The position numbers and the translations under genes are program-made. The notes under the pieces are model-generated. The model was not told the DNA's origin, ran no database searches, and saw only the letters and a list, made by a program, of their open reading frames with translations. DNA of 64,000 nt from positions 164,909-228,908 of the forward strand of contig NZ_BAAADV010000008.1 of assembly GCF_039522665.1 (NCBI RefSeq), given 5' to 3'. This document shows, piece by piece, positions 36,666 to 45,972 of the stretch. Position 1 is the first letter of the stretch. Each line of letters opens with the position of its first letter. This stretch comes from Natronoarchaeum mannanilyticum. GTDB lineage: Archaea; Halobacteriota; Halobacteria; Halobacteriales; Natronoarchaeaceae.

Positions 36666-38864
36666 GTGGATCAAACGAGTAAGATAGTTAATGCTTCCGT
36701 TCATGTAGCAACTATGAACGGCGATGATGGTGGCTCTTCGAACTCGATGACACCTCCAGATTCGAAATCCATCAATATACTTCAGATTGAGGACGAACAC
36801 CATTTTGCGAAGCTTGTTGCTACGCGCCTCGAACGCGAGGATGAACGCTTCTCTGTTCGTACTGAAACAGATCCATATGACGCGCTCGACGTTCTCTATG
36901 AGGACGACTCCGCTGTTGATTGCATCGTGAGTGACTACGAGATGCCTGATCTAGATGGACTTGAAGTCTTAGACCGGGTACGTGAGACGCATTCAGATCT
37001 CCCGTTTATCCTCTTTACGGGGAACGGGAGCGAAGAGATTGCCAGTGACGCGATCTCGGCTGGTGTCACAGATTATCTCCAGAAAGAGACGGGGACAGAC
37101 CAGTACCGCGTGCTCGCCAATCGTATCCAGAATGCTGTCGAAGCGTACTGGACCGAACGGTACCTGAATCGTGGCCTCGAAGCGATCGAAACTGCACAGG
37201 AAGGAATCAGTATTCTGAACGACGAGGGGTATATCGAGTATGCGAACACTGCCTGTGCGGATCTGTTCGGATACGACCGCGAAGAACTCCTTGGGCAACA
37301 CTGGGAGACGCTCTACCAAGACGAGGACGTTGATCACGTGTACGACACCCTCCTTCCAGCAGCGCGTGATGGCCAGTGGCACGGAACTACGTCGTTTGTT
37401 CGGAAGGACGGCACGCAGATCGACGTCGAACATACGCTCTCCTATACAGACGACAATTCGTTGATCTGCACGCTCACGCCTCGATCGGATGATGCGGAGG
37501 CCGTGGATCTGTCGGCCAAAGAAAAAGCAATGGATGAGGCGCCAATCGGTGTTCTCCTGACTGATCCACATCAGGATGATAATCCGATTATCTACGCAAA
37601 CGACGAATTCACCGACCTCACCGGTTACGAGAAACACGAAATCATCGGTCGGAACTGTCGGTTTCTGCAGGGGGAAGCGACTGATGACGAGCCAGTCGAG
37701 ACGCTCCGCGAGGCCATCGACAACCGAGAACCGGTGACAACTGAGTTGCGAAACTATCGGAAGGACGGCACGGAATTTTGGAACCGTGTCCGCATCGCAC
37801 CGCTGTTTGACGACGACGGCGACCTTGACCTATTTGTCGGGTTCCAAGATGACGTCACCGACCGCAAACGATACGAACAGCAGTTACAGTCTCATAGTGC
37901 GCGGCTCGATGCGCTCTTCGAGCACTCCCCGGATATGTTCGCTGTCCATGACATAGACGGTGTCATTCAGGATGTCAACCAGCGACTGTGCACCGAGCTT
38001 GGATACACAGAAGACGAGCTGCTTGGACGGAAAGTCTGGGACATCGATCCGACCGCTGACTCGGATCAGGCATCGTCGTTCTGGAAGACGCTTGAACCGA
38101 ATACCCCACAGCGATTTGAGGGCAAACTCGAACGCAAAGACGGGTCTACATTCCCGATCGAAATCCATCTCATTCGCCTCAACCTTGATGGTGAGGACCG
38201 GTTTGTGGCGATGGACCGCGACATCAGCGACCAAAAGCAACGCGAGCGTGAGCTCGTCCAACAAAATGAGCGATTGGATCGATTCACGAGTGTCGTGAGC
38301 CATGATCTTCGGAACCCATTACAACTCGCGAAGGGGAATCTTGAATTGTTGCGCGAGGACTGTGAGAGCGACCATCTCGACGATCTTGGTGATGCGTTAG
38401 ATCGTATGGATGCGTTGATTGATGATCTTTTGGCACTTGCTCAGGCTGGAGAAGAGGCACTGGACTGTGAACCAGTCCAGTTGGAATCTCTTGCCCAAGC
38501 GTGCTGGAATTCGCTTCCAACGAAGGATGCGACACTCTCGATCGAAACAGACCAGACTGTTACAGCCGATCGCGATCAACTCCACCAGCTCCTCACGAAC
38601 CTTTTTCAGAACGCTGTCGAACACGGTGGTTCGAACGTAACGGTGACACTCGGTGCGATGGACGATGGGTTCTATGTCGCCGACGACGGGAGCGGCTTTT
38701 CCTCTACGGACAGCACGGCCGTGCTTGAAGCAGGATATACAACTGCTGACGATGGGACTGGCTTCGGGCTCACGATTGTCGAGGAAGTAGTCGACCGACA
38801 TAATTGGACTATCACAGCCACCAGCAGTGCCGACGGCGGTGCCCGTTTTGAGATTACTACCTAA
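36666..38864 (+). CDS. Receiver-PAS-LOV-PAS sensor histidine kinase
   Basis: 732 residues, soluble. Order: receiver domain ~35-150 (phosphoacceptor D90 in IVSDYEMP); PAS ~170-270; LOV domain ~290-400 with flavin cysteine C331 in GRNCRFLQG, ring-binding N363 and N373 in NYRKDG and FWN, and Q394 in VGFQDD; third PAS ~411-525; HisKA with H546 in SHDLRNPLQL; HATPase with NLFQNAVEHGG, DDGSGF and GTGFGLTIVEEV. All hallmark LOV residues are present, so a blue-light or redox flavin sensor is expected. The GTG start is supported by a strong Shine-Dalgarno; an ATG 16 codons later is the alternative. No partner regulator is adjacent. Confidence 0.93.
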   Translation: MDQTSKIVNASVHVATMNGDDGGSSNSMTPPDSKSINILQIEDEHHFAKLVATRLEREDERFSVRTETDPYDALDVLYEDDSAVDCIVSDYEMPDLDGLEVLDRVRETHSDLPFILFTGNGSEEIASDAISAGVTDYLQKETGTDQYRVLANRIQNAVEAYWTERYLNRGLEAIETAQEGISILNDEGYIEYANTACADLFGYDREELLGQHWETLYQDEDVDHVYDTLLPAARDGQWHGTTSFVRKDGTQIDVEHTLSYTDDNSLICTLTPRSDDAEAVDLSAKEKAMDEAPIGVLLTDPHQDDNPIIYANDEFTDLTGYEKHEIIGRNCRFLQGEATDDEPVETLREAIDNREPVTTELRNYRKDGTEFWNRVRIAPLFDDDGDLDLFVGFQDDVTDRKRYEQQLQSHSARLDALFEHSPDMFAVHDIDGVIQDVNQRLCTELGYTEDELLGRKVWDIDPTADSDQASSFWKTLEPNTPQRFEGKLERKDGSTFPIEIHLIRLNLDGEDRFVAMDRDISDQKQRERELVQQNERLDRFTSVVSHDLRNPLQLAKGNLELLREDCESDHLDDLGDALDRMDALIDDLLALAQAGEEALDCEPVQLESLAQACWNSLPTKDATLSIETDQTVTADRDQLHQLLTNLFQNAVEHGGSNVTVTLGAMDDGFYVADDGSGFSSTDSTAVLEAGYTTADDGTGFGLTIVEEVVDRHNWTITATSSADGGARFEITT

Positions 38865-38958
38865 CCGAGAGTGCCCTATGAAATTTCGCAGGTGTACTGT
38901 AAGATGGCAATTTTACTCTACAGAAAACTTATAACAGTAGACACGTCTATGACAGACG

Positions 38959-39108
38959 ATGCCAACCTGTCAAAACTGCGAATCCCACGTGACGCGGTCG
39001 TTCGTCCGAGTCTTCACGCCTCGCGATGTCGAGGATCCGCGTGCCTGTCCGAACTGCGACGACATGACTCGTAGTGGCTCTGAAGTGCGGGCCTCGCGGT
39101 CATCGTGA
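38959..39108 (+). CDS. Small two-CxxC zinc-finger protein (DUF7563-like)
   Basis: 49 residues: [19 protein letters not shown], then ACPNCDDM. The two CxxC pairs about 23 residues apart form one zinc knuckle, as in a very common family of haloarchaeal micro-proteins that I recognise as DUF7563-like. The C-terminal tail ([11 protein letters not shown]) is variable. Too short for routine gene calls. Function unknown, thought to be regulatory. Confidence 0.8.
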   Translation: MPTCQNCESHVTRSFVRVFTPRDVEDPRACPNCDDMTRSGSEVRASRSS

Positions 39109-39172
39109 GGAAGATCGGCCATCGATAGATATTCAAAATCTCTATGGGTTCCGTATCCGACGTTTCGATGAG

Positions 39173-40351
39173 ATGCCCTCCATATCTCGCCGCGAGTACC
39201 TTGCGGCCTCGACCGCGACAGCGCTCGCGGTAACTGCAGGCTGCCAGACCAGATCGTGTACGCCGACAGACCCCGGCGTCGCACGGTGGCCACAGGCACG
39301 AGCTTCTCCGCAGAATACGAACGCTGTTCCCGATCAGCCGACGCTCACAGCTAACGACGGCTACTGGACGACCTCTCTTGCAGACGATATTGACATCACT
39401 GGCCTTGTGACCGCTAACGACACGGCTGTCGTCGTCGGCCGTACACCTGGGGAGCACAATGGCATCCTGACCACCGTCCAACTCGACGACGGTGAGTCCG
39501 ACACAACTCACGAACTCAACCGTCGCCCAACTGGGCCGCCAGCCCTCGTAGATTCGATCGCTGTGACGCCTGTACTCGGTGACTATACCGAGCCATCGAC
39601 CGGTGGACTCGTCGCACTCGACACTGCTAGCTGGACAACCACCTGGACGCACGATACAGCTGGCAGACCTAACCCGCCGACCGTCGCTGACGACCTCCTC
39701 GTCGCCACGAGCGACCAGGGAGATGTAACCGCTCTTGCGGCGTCCACTGGCGATACACAGTGGACGCGCACGTTCGGTGACGATCACCAGCGTGCAAGCA
39801 TCCCTGCACCGCCGGCCGTCGACGATGACTACGTGTACATCACCGCAGATGGCTCTGCCGCCCAGGGAATCTACGCACTGGATCGCGAGACCGGTGAGAC
39901 CCAGTGGGAAATCCTAGGACCGAGTATTCTAGAACCGTTGGTTCGCGTTGAGGATCTTGTCCTCGCAAGCTACGACCGCTACGAACTCGCGGCGTTCGAC
40001 GCCACGAATGGGGAACGCCGGTGGTCAAAAGCGATGTACGATGGTGGCCTGTTCTCGCCGGCAATCGGGAATAGCCGTGTCTTCAGTGCGGATGAGAAAA
40101 CTGTATATGCGCTTGGCGTGGTGGGTGGCGACGTCCACTGGAAGCAAAATCTCGATGCTACAGGCTCGCCATTAGTCGTTGGGGAGTCGGTCGTCGTTCC
40201 GACGACTGATCAGATTGTGGGTCTGAACGCCGAGGACGGTGATGAGCTGTGGACTGTCTCTGACCCTCCTTCGACGAGATGCACCCCTGTCAGTCGTGGT
40301 CTGATATACGCGTCAGGAAATACGGTAACACTGCAAACGAACTGTGACTAA
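39173..40351 (+). CDS. PQQ-repeat beta-propeller lipoprotein
   Basis: 392 residues. N-terminus [20 protein letters not shown] is a Tat-type lipobox leader. The remainder is beta-propeller blades of the PQQ/PQQ-like type ([58 protein letters not shown]). Such proteins scaffold complexes or bind ligands at the cell surface; the bound-quinone residues of real dehydrogenases are not evident. Start at the ATG just before the signal. Confidence 0.88.
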   Translation: MPSISRREYLAASTATALAVTAGCQTRSCTPTDPGVARWPQARASPQNTNAVPDQPTLTANDGYWTTSLADDIDITGLVTANDTAVVVGRTPGEHNGILTTVQLDDGESDTTHELNRRPTGPPALVDSIAVTPVLGDYTEPSTGGLVALDTASWTTTWTHDTAGRPNPPTVADDLLVATSDQGDVTALAASTGDTQWTRTFGDDHQRASIPAPPAVDDDYVYITADGSAAQGIYALDRETGETQWEILGPSILEPLVRVEDLVLASYDRYELAAFDATNGERRWSKAMYDGGLFSPAIGNSRVFSADEKTVYALGVVGGDVHWKQNLDATGSPLVVGESVVVPTTDQIVGLNAEDGDELWTVSDPPSTRCTPVSRGLIYASGNTVTLQTNCD

Positions 40352-40556
40352 TCAGGACCCATGGGGTACTGGCACTGTTAGGAACTCCGAAGTGCTAGTC
40401 TTTCGAGAAGATGCCAGTCCGGTAGTTATCCCTGTGGAAGCGCGGCCTGGGCGTGGTTGTCACCGATCCCGCTCCACTTCTGGTAGTAGATCAGATGCTA
40501 AATGGCAGATCGTTGTTTGATTGATGTAGGTTTGGTGATGTTGAGAGCATATTTGT

Positions 40557-41454
40557 AGGCTCTGGTGAACCACTAGATGGCGTCGGCTTCGACCGTCAGA
40601 ACTAGGACGTTGAAGCGGGAAACCGCCGATGATCCATGTCGAAGATTTCCCGCTTCACGAAGAAAGCAGTGCGATCAGCTAAAAACGCTGTTGGTGGCCG
40701 ACTACGCCGTCGTGTCGTTGCACTGTCTACGGATTTACCTCGCGAAACCGTATCGTGACACGCTTGATTTGCTGAGCGAGATGCCGCAAATACTGGCGGA
40801 GATCGGCCTTCGCAAGGCCGATATTCCGGATCACTCGACGCTAGTGAAGGCGTTTGGCAGGATCAAGATGGCGGTGTGGCGAGTGCTGCTGCGCCTATCG
40901 GCGCAGCTGCACGACACCTCCGGATACGCTGCGATGGACGCGACGTTTTTCGACCGCGAACACGCCAGCAAACACTACTGCCGCCGCACGAATTACCGCG
41001 TCCAGACGCTCAAAACCACCGCGCTCGTTGATACAGCGTCACAGGCCATCCTCGACGTTCACTGTACGACCGAGAAACGCCACGACACCCAGCTCGGCTG
41101 GCAACTCGCCTGCCGCAACGCGGGCGAGTTGCACAGCCTCGCCGCCGACAAAGGCTACGACTGGCAGCAATTACGCGATAAACGTAGGGAGGAAGGCGTT
41201 AGACCGCTGATCAAACATCGAGAGTTCCGCCCCATCGATCACGCGCATAACGCGCGGATCGATGGGGCTCTCTACGGCCAACGAGCGCTGTCTGAGACCG
41301 TCTTCTCGACGGTCAAGCGCACGCTCGGCACGCGGTGCGTGCCCGAGCGTGGTACCGTGAATCTCGTGAGATTGTCCTGATGTGTGCGGTTTACAACATC
41401 AAGCGAGCCGTAACCCAGTGAATCGAACGCCGTCCGGTGATTCACCAAAGCCTT
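40557..41454 (+). mobile_element. IS5-family insertion sequence
   Basis: About 900 bp bounded by inverted repeats: AGGCTCTGGTGAACCAC on the left (from 40557) and GTGATTCACCAAAGCCT on the right (to 41453), pairing at all but two positions. Encodes one DDE transposase that is frameshifted near its end. Target duplication not evident. Confidence 0.85.
40577..41421 (+). pseudogene. IS5-family transposase, frameshifted near the C-terminus
   Basis: DDE transposase of the haloarchaeal ISH IS5 type: MDATFFDREHASKHYC (first Asp), LAADKGYDW (second Asp) and YGQRALSETVFSTVKRTLG (Glu). A one-base loss near 41325 (GGC-AC-GCG where relatives read a full codon) shifts the frame, so translation stops at 41380 after 267 residues. 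In the correct frame the sequence WYRESREIVLMCAVYNIKRAV runs on to TGA at 41421. Probably inactive or weakly active. Confidence 0.87.
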
Positions 41455-41523
41455 CGAAATCAGTTCCACCCCCGACTTCCAGTTACGACGGAAACGTGGG
41501 GTGGGTGTCTTCCTACTTCGAGT

Positions 41524-41847
41524 TTACTCGTCAGGATTGACTGGCCCTTTGTACTTCGACGTCACCGAATCTCCTTCCCGCCACTGCCAGTAGTAGTAGC
41601 GGTTGTCGTTGATCTCCTTGATCGTGATCGTCGCCTTCGCCGGCACGTCGTCTGGGAGGTCATCGGGGCGCTCCTCGACGTCGGCGTCGTCCGCTTCCTC
41701 CTCGAGACGAGCTTCACGCTCCTTGTACTCGGCCAACGTCTCGGCGTAGCTGGCAACGTCCCGAAGATGCTCCGATGTGGCTTCGTTGAGCGTGTTGACG
41801 ATCTCCGTCGGAAGGTTCGCCGGTGGGGACGGTGGTTCGTAGGACAT
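41524..41847 (-). CDS. Conserved haloarchaeal protein of unknown function
   Basis: 107 residues: helical N-terminal half with a long charged segment (YKEREARLEEEADDADVEER) likely to coil, then a compact end ATITIKEINDNRYYYWQWRE rich in aromatics. No family assigned. Its ATG lies 13 nt from an inverted repeat (TTAACCAACA arms) shared by other genes to the right. Confidence 0.7.
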   Translation of the reverse strand: MSYEPPSPPANLPTEIVNTLNEATSEHLRDVASYAETLAEYKEREARLEEEADDADVEERPDDLPDDVPAKATITIKEINDNRYYYWQWREGDSVTSKYKGPVNPDE

Positions 41848-41859
41848 CGACTCTCCGTG

Positions 41860-41900
41860 TTAACCAACACGGACTCTCTACCCATAGTCTTGTTGGTTAA
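41860..41900. promoter_or_regulatory. Inverted-repeat element, copy a
   Basis: Arms TTAACCAACA (41860-41869) and TGTTGGTTAA (41891-41900), perfect 10-bp inverted repeat with 21-bp spacer. It lies between two divergent genes and could serve either. Three further copies occur at 43091, 44908 and 46394 with the same geometry but unrelated spacers. Confidence 0.8.
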
Positions 41901-41984
41901 GACGATGGGACAAGCTCTTGTTCCTCTCTGTCTGTAACACTACTCGAAACTTCTTTATATGCAAGTTTCGTACTATGTTACACC

Positions 41985-42908
41985 GTGCTCCGGCGCATCG
42001 AACTCGAGGTCCTCGCCACGGTCGACCGCGGCGACACGATCTCCGAACTCGCGACGAAGCTCAACCACAGTGAGAGTTACCTCTCTCGTGCCGTCGCCGA
42101 CCTCGTCGAGAAGGGGCTCGTCTACACGGAACGCGATGGCCGGCGAAAACGAGTCGTCCCGTCGGATGCTCGCGCCGTTGAACTCTTTCGGGACCTCGTC
42201 CGCCAGCACTCCCACATCGAGTTTCCCGAACTGCTGACCGGGAAGGCACTCGAGGTGCTGTACTACCTCGACCAGCCGCGAACCGTCTCCGAGATTGCCA
42301 ACCGGAGCGACAACTACCGCAACACGGTCAACCGAGTCCTCAAGCGGTTTCGTGACCGTGGTCTCGTCGGGACGGCCGACGGCCACTACGAGTTCAACGC
42401 CGACTTCGGCCGCCTCCACGAGTTCGTCCGTGAACTCGCACATCATCTACATCGCCAGCGCCTCGAAGCCGTCGCCCCGAAGGGCACGATTCTCTGGGAG
42501 GACTACGACGAATTCCTCGCCCAGGCTGAGACGGAGATCGAGGCAGAGGGGTTCCACGAAACCGGCCTCGCTCGATTCGCGACCTTCGACCTCCAGTTCC
42601 TGCTCACCGGCCACCGCTACTACGTCTACTCCGAAGACCTCGACGCAGTCTCGCCGGCGGAGCTCTGCTGTCACACGCTGCTGATCGACGACGGCAGTCG
42701 CCACCGCTCGTACTGTCTCCTCCTGCTCAGCCACGTCGACGTTGACGAGGCGGACCTCCGAGAGCAGGCGGCGAAGTATGGCCTCGAAGACGAAATCGAC
42801 GCCTTGCTGCGCTACCTCGAGACGCACGGCGAGGTTGATGACGAGCAGCTCCCAGAGTGGGATGAGTTCCAGGAGTTGACGGCTGACTACGAAGTGGACC
42901 TACCATGA
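41985..42908 (+). CDS. Winged-helix (MarR/TrmB-like) regulator with C-terminal domain
   Basis: 307 residues from a GTG start. Two winged-helix units: residues ~1-65 (TISELATKLNHSESYLSRAVADLVEKGLVY) and ~75-130 (TVSEIANRSDNYRNTVNRVLKRFRDRGLV). The C-terminal ~170 residues (HHLHRQRLEAVAPKGTILWEDYDEF) have no assigned fold. Its TGA overlaps an ATG that opens only a 18-codon frame, so the partner gene usually expected after such coupling seems to be lost. Possibly the regulator of a toxin or transferase module. Confidence 0.8.
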   Translation: MLRRIELEVLATVDRGDTISELATKLNHSESYLSRAVADLVEKGLVYTERDGRRKRVVPSDARAVELFRDLVRQHSHIEFPELLTGKALEVLYYLDQPRTVSEIANRSDNYRNTVNRVLKRFRDRGLVGTADGHYEFNADFGRLHEFVRELAHHLHRQRLEAVAPKGTILWEDYDEFLAQAETEIEAEGFHETGLARFATFDLQFLLTGHRYYVYSEDLDAVSPAELCCHTLLIDDGSRHRSYCLLLLSHVDVDEADLREQAAKYGLEDEIDALLRYLETHGEVDDEQLPEWDEFQELTADYEVDLP

Positions 42909-42961
42909 TGTCGACCGATGGTCCGGTTGGTCCAATCGGAGATTCTGACCTCAGGGAGTGA
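42905..42961 (+). pseudogene. Truncated start of a coupled downstream gene
   Basis: ATGA overlap with the regulator opens MMSTDGPVGPIGDSDLRE followed by a stop. The tight coupling and the protein-like sequence suggest the first codons of a gene whose remainder has been deleted. The sequence then changes abruptly. Too short for certainty. Confidence 0.35.
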
Positions 42962-43058
42962 GCGAAGTGAACGTTTCGGCAGAGGAAGATGCTGAAACCC
43001 CTTGATATAGACCATAGACTGTTCTCATCCCTCTCCCTAATTCGGTGAAGGCTGGAAT

Positions 43059-43090
43059 GCGCCTCCGCCCCTCGGCGGGCGCTCAAAAAC
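43059..43090 (-). promoter_or_regulatory. GC-palindrome promoter element, orphan copy
   Basis: In minus orientation a TTTTTGAG tract is followed by CGCCCGCCGAGGGGCGGAGG. The same layout precedes eight other genes of the element, but here only a 25-codon frame (MRTVYGLYQG...) follows, so the controlled gene has been lost. Confidence 0.65.
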
Positions 43091-43131
43091 TTAACCAACG
43101 CACCAGCCAATGGTCCCGGTTTGTTGGTTAA
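43091..43131. promoter_or_regulatory. Inverted-repeat element, copy b
   Basis: Arms TTAACCAACG (43091-43100) and TGTTGGTTAA (43122-43131), spacer 21 bp. On the minus strand it sits directly upstream of the orphan T-tract/GC-palindrome, the same order as at copy d. Confidence 0.8.
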
Positions 43132-43188
43132 TCATTAGAGCTCCGGATGCGGCACCCATCGCCCACCGACACCGATATCGACCGTTGC

Positions 43189-43992
43189 CTACGACGATTC
43201 CTGTTGGGAGATCGCCGTGTCCAATCGATTCCAGACCATCTCGAACGCCGGCGGATCACCGGTCAGGTCTGGCAGCGTGGTCCCCCACTGGTGGCGGATC
43301 GTCTCTTGTTGCTCGGCGGGGAGGCCGTCCGTCAGATCAACGGTGAGTCCATCGTGGTCGCACTTTGCCTCGAAGGCGGGTCCCACGTCGGCAAAGTTGA
43401 TCGTGACCGAATCGGTTTCGAGCAGCTGATAGAGGTCGTAGTAGTCACGGGCGGCCCCGCGCTGATAGATCGCACGGAGCTTTTCGGCGAAGATCTACTC
43501 GACGCTGTACGCTTGGAGATCGAATTCGGGAACGTCTTCGTACGCGTGAGTGTGCTGAACAGGGTCGAAGGCGACATGCTCGTCGACCATCACGTCGATG
43601 CTGGTCGTGTTGGGGTGGTTGAGGACGGCCCGGTACTGAATGCTGATGTCGACGTAGTGGGTCGGATAGTGGTCCTGCTGGGATTCGTGGTGCTCTCGAA
43701 TCTCGAATTCGATGCCAGATCGGTCGGCGATCGTATCGAGAACCGTCCGTAGCTCTCGCTTGGATCCCTGATACTCCCCTTCGACACCGAAATCGAGGTC
43801 CTCCGAGAATCGCCACGATTGCGGAAAATACAGCTTGGACAGCGCGGTCCCGCCTTTGAACAGGAGATTGTCACCGTAGTCGCTCGCGAAGATGCCCCAA
43901 AGGAGCCACGAATTGACGTAGTTCTTTTCGGCGTACCCTTGCCGAACGCCCAGTTCGCGGGCGAGGATCCTGAGCCGGTCCTGACTGATCAT
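43189..43992 (-). pseudogene. AbiEii-type nucleotidyltransferase toxin with an in-frame stop
   Basis: Reading through one TAG (43495-43497) gives a 267-codon protein: N-terminus MISQDRLRILARELGV, the nucleotidyltransferase core LLFKGGTALSKLYF and RFSEDLDFGVEG, then YSVE-stop-IFAEKLRAIYQRG and an intact C-terminal half. AbiEii proteins continue EEIFAEKLRA here, so a sense codon became TAG. The core motifs needed for catalysis are before the stop, but the C-terminal helices are not translated. The 5-bp gap to the AbiEi-like gene upstream shows the classical AbiE operon order. Confidence 0.87.
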
Positions 43993-43997
43993 CGCAA

Positions 43998-44828
43998 TCA
44001 GGACTCCGTCGGTTCCAGCGTGGCTGGCTCGACGTTGACCCGGAGGCGATACGCGCTGTCGGTCGATCCGGTGTCAGGCCGCGTCGGATCTAGTAGGGAA
44101 TAGCCGCTCGTGAACGACGCGACGAGTTCCTCGCGGGCGGGGAGATCGATGCCCAACTGGTCGGCGAGGTAGACGATCCGCTTGGTCGCAGCGCCGTTGT
44201 CGAGGCGCTCTATGTACTCGCCGACGGTGTCCCAGTCGCAGCCCCGTTCGTCGGCGGCTCGCATCGCGGTCGCGAGTTCCCGAAGGCCACCGCAGAACTC
44301 GGGGTGGTCCGCACAGTCAACCAGCGTCTTCTCCAGGTCGCTGACCTGAACGGTCGTACCCTCGATGGATGTCGGATCAAATCCGAAGAACTTCCGCTCG
44401 GTGACTGTGGTAACGCGGTACGGAACGCCGTGGGTCTCCCGGCTTTGCGCCCGGGTCGGCGTGACGACGTACACCGTCCGGGGGACCTGTTCGGTCAGCC
44501 CGTGGTGGCTGAGGGCGCTGTAGTAGCCGATGTACATCGGCTCGGCGACGTGGGCAGCAATGAGGTACTCATGGGTTGTGTATACGGACTCCTCACCGGC
44601 AGCGAGTGGAATGATGAGATACGTGCCTGGGAAGAGCCGATCGAGCCAGCCCTTCTCGGTGAGCCGGGAGGCGATCTCTCGGGCAGTGTTTGGGGCGACC
44701 TCGAGCGTCGTCTCGATGTCGTCGACGGAGATGATCTGGTGGCCTGAACCGGCTAGTCGTGAGAGGAGTCGACTTTCTCGAGTCGAGAGTCCCTGGCGTA
44801 CATCTTTCGATTGCTCTATTGTACTCAT
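43998..44828 (-). CDS. AbiEi-family antitoxin/transcriptional regulator
   Basis: 276 residues. N-terminal winged helix (VDDIETTLEVAPNTAREIASRLTEKGWLDRLFPGTYL) then the AbiEi C-terminal region (HEYLIAAHVAEPMYIGYYSALSHHGLTEQ). In AbiE systems this protein binds its own promoter and counteracts the AbiEii toxin. A TATA-like TTTATACTC lies about 30 nt before the ATG and inverted-repeat copy c about 80-120 nt before it. Confidence 0.9.
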   Translation of the reverse strand: MSTIEQSKDVRQGLSTRESRLLSRLAGSGHQIISVDDIETTLEVAPNTAREIASRLTEKGWLDRLFPGTYLIIPLAAGEESVYTTHEYLIAAHVAEPMYIGYYSALSHHGLTEQVPRTVYVVTPTRAQSRETHGVPYRVTTVTERKFFGFDPTSIEGTTVQVSDLEKTLVDCADHPEFCGGLRELATAMRAADERGCDWDTVGEYIERLDNGAATKRIVYLADQLGIDLPAREELVASFTSGYSLLDPTRPDTGSTDSAYRLRVNVEPATLEPTES

Positions 44829-44907
44829 ACCTGCGCTTCTTACATAGAGTATAAACTCGGGCCTGCTTTAGCCTTGCGACTGCCCTGGATGACGGAGACG
44901 AACAGAA

Positions 44908-44948
44908 TTAACCAACGAAATAGAGACTCAGAACCGAACGTTGGTTAA
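44908..44948. promoter_or_regulatory. Inverted-repeat element, copy c
   Basis: Arms TTAACCAACG (44908-44917) and CGTTGGTTAA (44939-44948), 21-bp spacer. Located upstream of the AbiEi gene and immediately after the end of the ArdC-like gene. Upstream of the presumed TATA box, so it suits an activator or long-range operator. Confidence 0.8.
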
Positions 44949-44952
44949 CGAT

Positions 44953-45885
44953 TCAGGCGCCGTCTTCGATCACGTCGATGAGCTCTTCTGCTGTGGTACT
45001 GATCCGGTCGAGACGGTCGCGAGCGACTTCCGGATCGTCTGACTCCCATGCAGCTAGGTAGAATGCAGAGCCACTGGTGTCGAGCCCGCAGTACCGCCCA
45101 ACAACGTACGCGACCGCCTCGGCCTCGACTTCGCGTTTCGTCCGCTCGGTATCGTCGTCGACGTCGAAGTGGAGCAGGGCGTGCGCGTACTCGTGGATCA
45201 GCGTCCGCGCAAGGTCAGCCTCGTTCTCTCGATCACGCACCTCGACGAGCGGCTGAACGTCGACGAGGCTCAACTGCTCGCAGATGCCTTTCGCCTCGCC
45301 GTGGGTCCACTCCTCTTCTGAAACGATTCGCACTGTTACGCCGAGCTCATCAGCAGCGGCAATCAGCCGAGAAACCAGATCGCCGGCGTCTCCGGTCGCT
45401 TTCGTGTCGAGGTCGGGAAGCGGTTCTCCCTCGATCTGGGAGACGTCGAACACCGGCGCGGGCTTGAATCCGACCAGGCCCTCAGACCACTCCTCGGGTG
45501 GCGTCGCGTCGTACTCACAATCGCTGTCCTCGTGGTAACTCGGCGAGTTTTCGCACTCCGGGCACTGTTTCGTGATGATCGGCGCCCAGATCCAGATGGC
45601 CGACTCCCCCTCCGTGACGTGGCGGTCGAACTCCTCCTGCCACGTACGGTAGCCGGCCACCCGGGTTGCCTCGGGACACTGGCGTTTGATGAGGAGCGTG
45701 TTCCGGTAGGAGTAGTCGTGGAAGCGACTCTGGACGTCGAGCCACTCTTGGAACTCTTCGCTGGCCTGCGCGTCGTCGACGCCGACGACGAGCTCGTCGA
45801 TCCACTGTTCGATAGTGCTGTTCATCTCGTCTGATCGCGTGTCGGTCTGATCGAAGGAGACCGACGAATCACTGGTCGTAGCCAT
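44953..45885 (-). CDS. ArdC-like antirestriction protein/zincin metallopeptidase
   Basis: 310 residues. N-terminal ArdC-type ssDNA-binding region (~20-130; FHDYSYRNTLLIKRQCPEATRVAGYRTWQ) contains an extra CPEC pair, and the C-terminal half is a zincin with HEYAHALLHF (HExxH). ArdC proteins of plasmids protect entering DNA from host restriction. The start follows a T-tract/GC-palindrome promoter element. Confidence 0.87.
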   Translation of the reverse strand: MATTSDSSVSFDQTDTRSDEMNSTIEQWIDELVVGVDDAQASEEFQEWLDVQSRFHDYSYRNTLLIKRQCPEATRVAGYRTWQEEFDRHVTEGESAIWIWAPIITKQCPECENSPSYHEDSDCEYDATPPEEWSEGLVGFKPAPVFDVSQIEGEPLPDLDTKATGDAGDLVSRLIAAADELGVTVRIVSEEEWTHGEAKGICEQLSLVDVQPLVEVRDRENEADLARTLIHEYAHALLHFDVDDDTERTKREVEAEAVAYVVGRYCGLDTSGSAFYLAAWESDDPEVARDRLDRISTTAEELIDVIEDGA

Positions 45886-45930
45886 TGTGTTCTCCGAATC
45901 AAGTTCACGGCGACTGCATCAGTTCAGACC

Positions 45931-45961
45931 GCGCCGCACCCCTCTGGGGCGTTCAAAAAAT
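45931..45961 (-). promoter_or_regulatory. T-tract/GC-palindrome promoter element
   Basis: Minus strand: TTTTTT, GAAC, then GCCCCAGAGGGGTGCGG, 46-76 nt before the ATG of the ArdC-like gene. The T-rich tract suits a TATA box and the palindrome would fall between it and the transcription start. Confidence 0.65.
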
Positions 45962-45972
45962 CGCTCTGTCGG

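Noticed and set aside
36376-36666. 96-codon open frame before the histidine kinase
   Set aside because: No protein-like composition, and it ends at the kinase Shine-Dalgarno region; treated as intergenic.
43495-43497. TAG in the AbiEii gene as pyrrolysine or programmed readthrough
   Set aside because: Haloarchaea are not known to use pyrrolysine and no recoding structure is evident; a point mutation is simpler.
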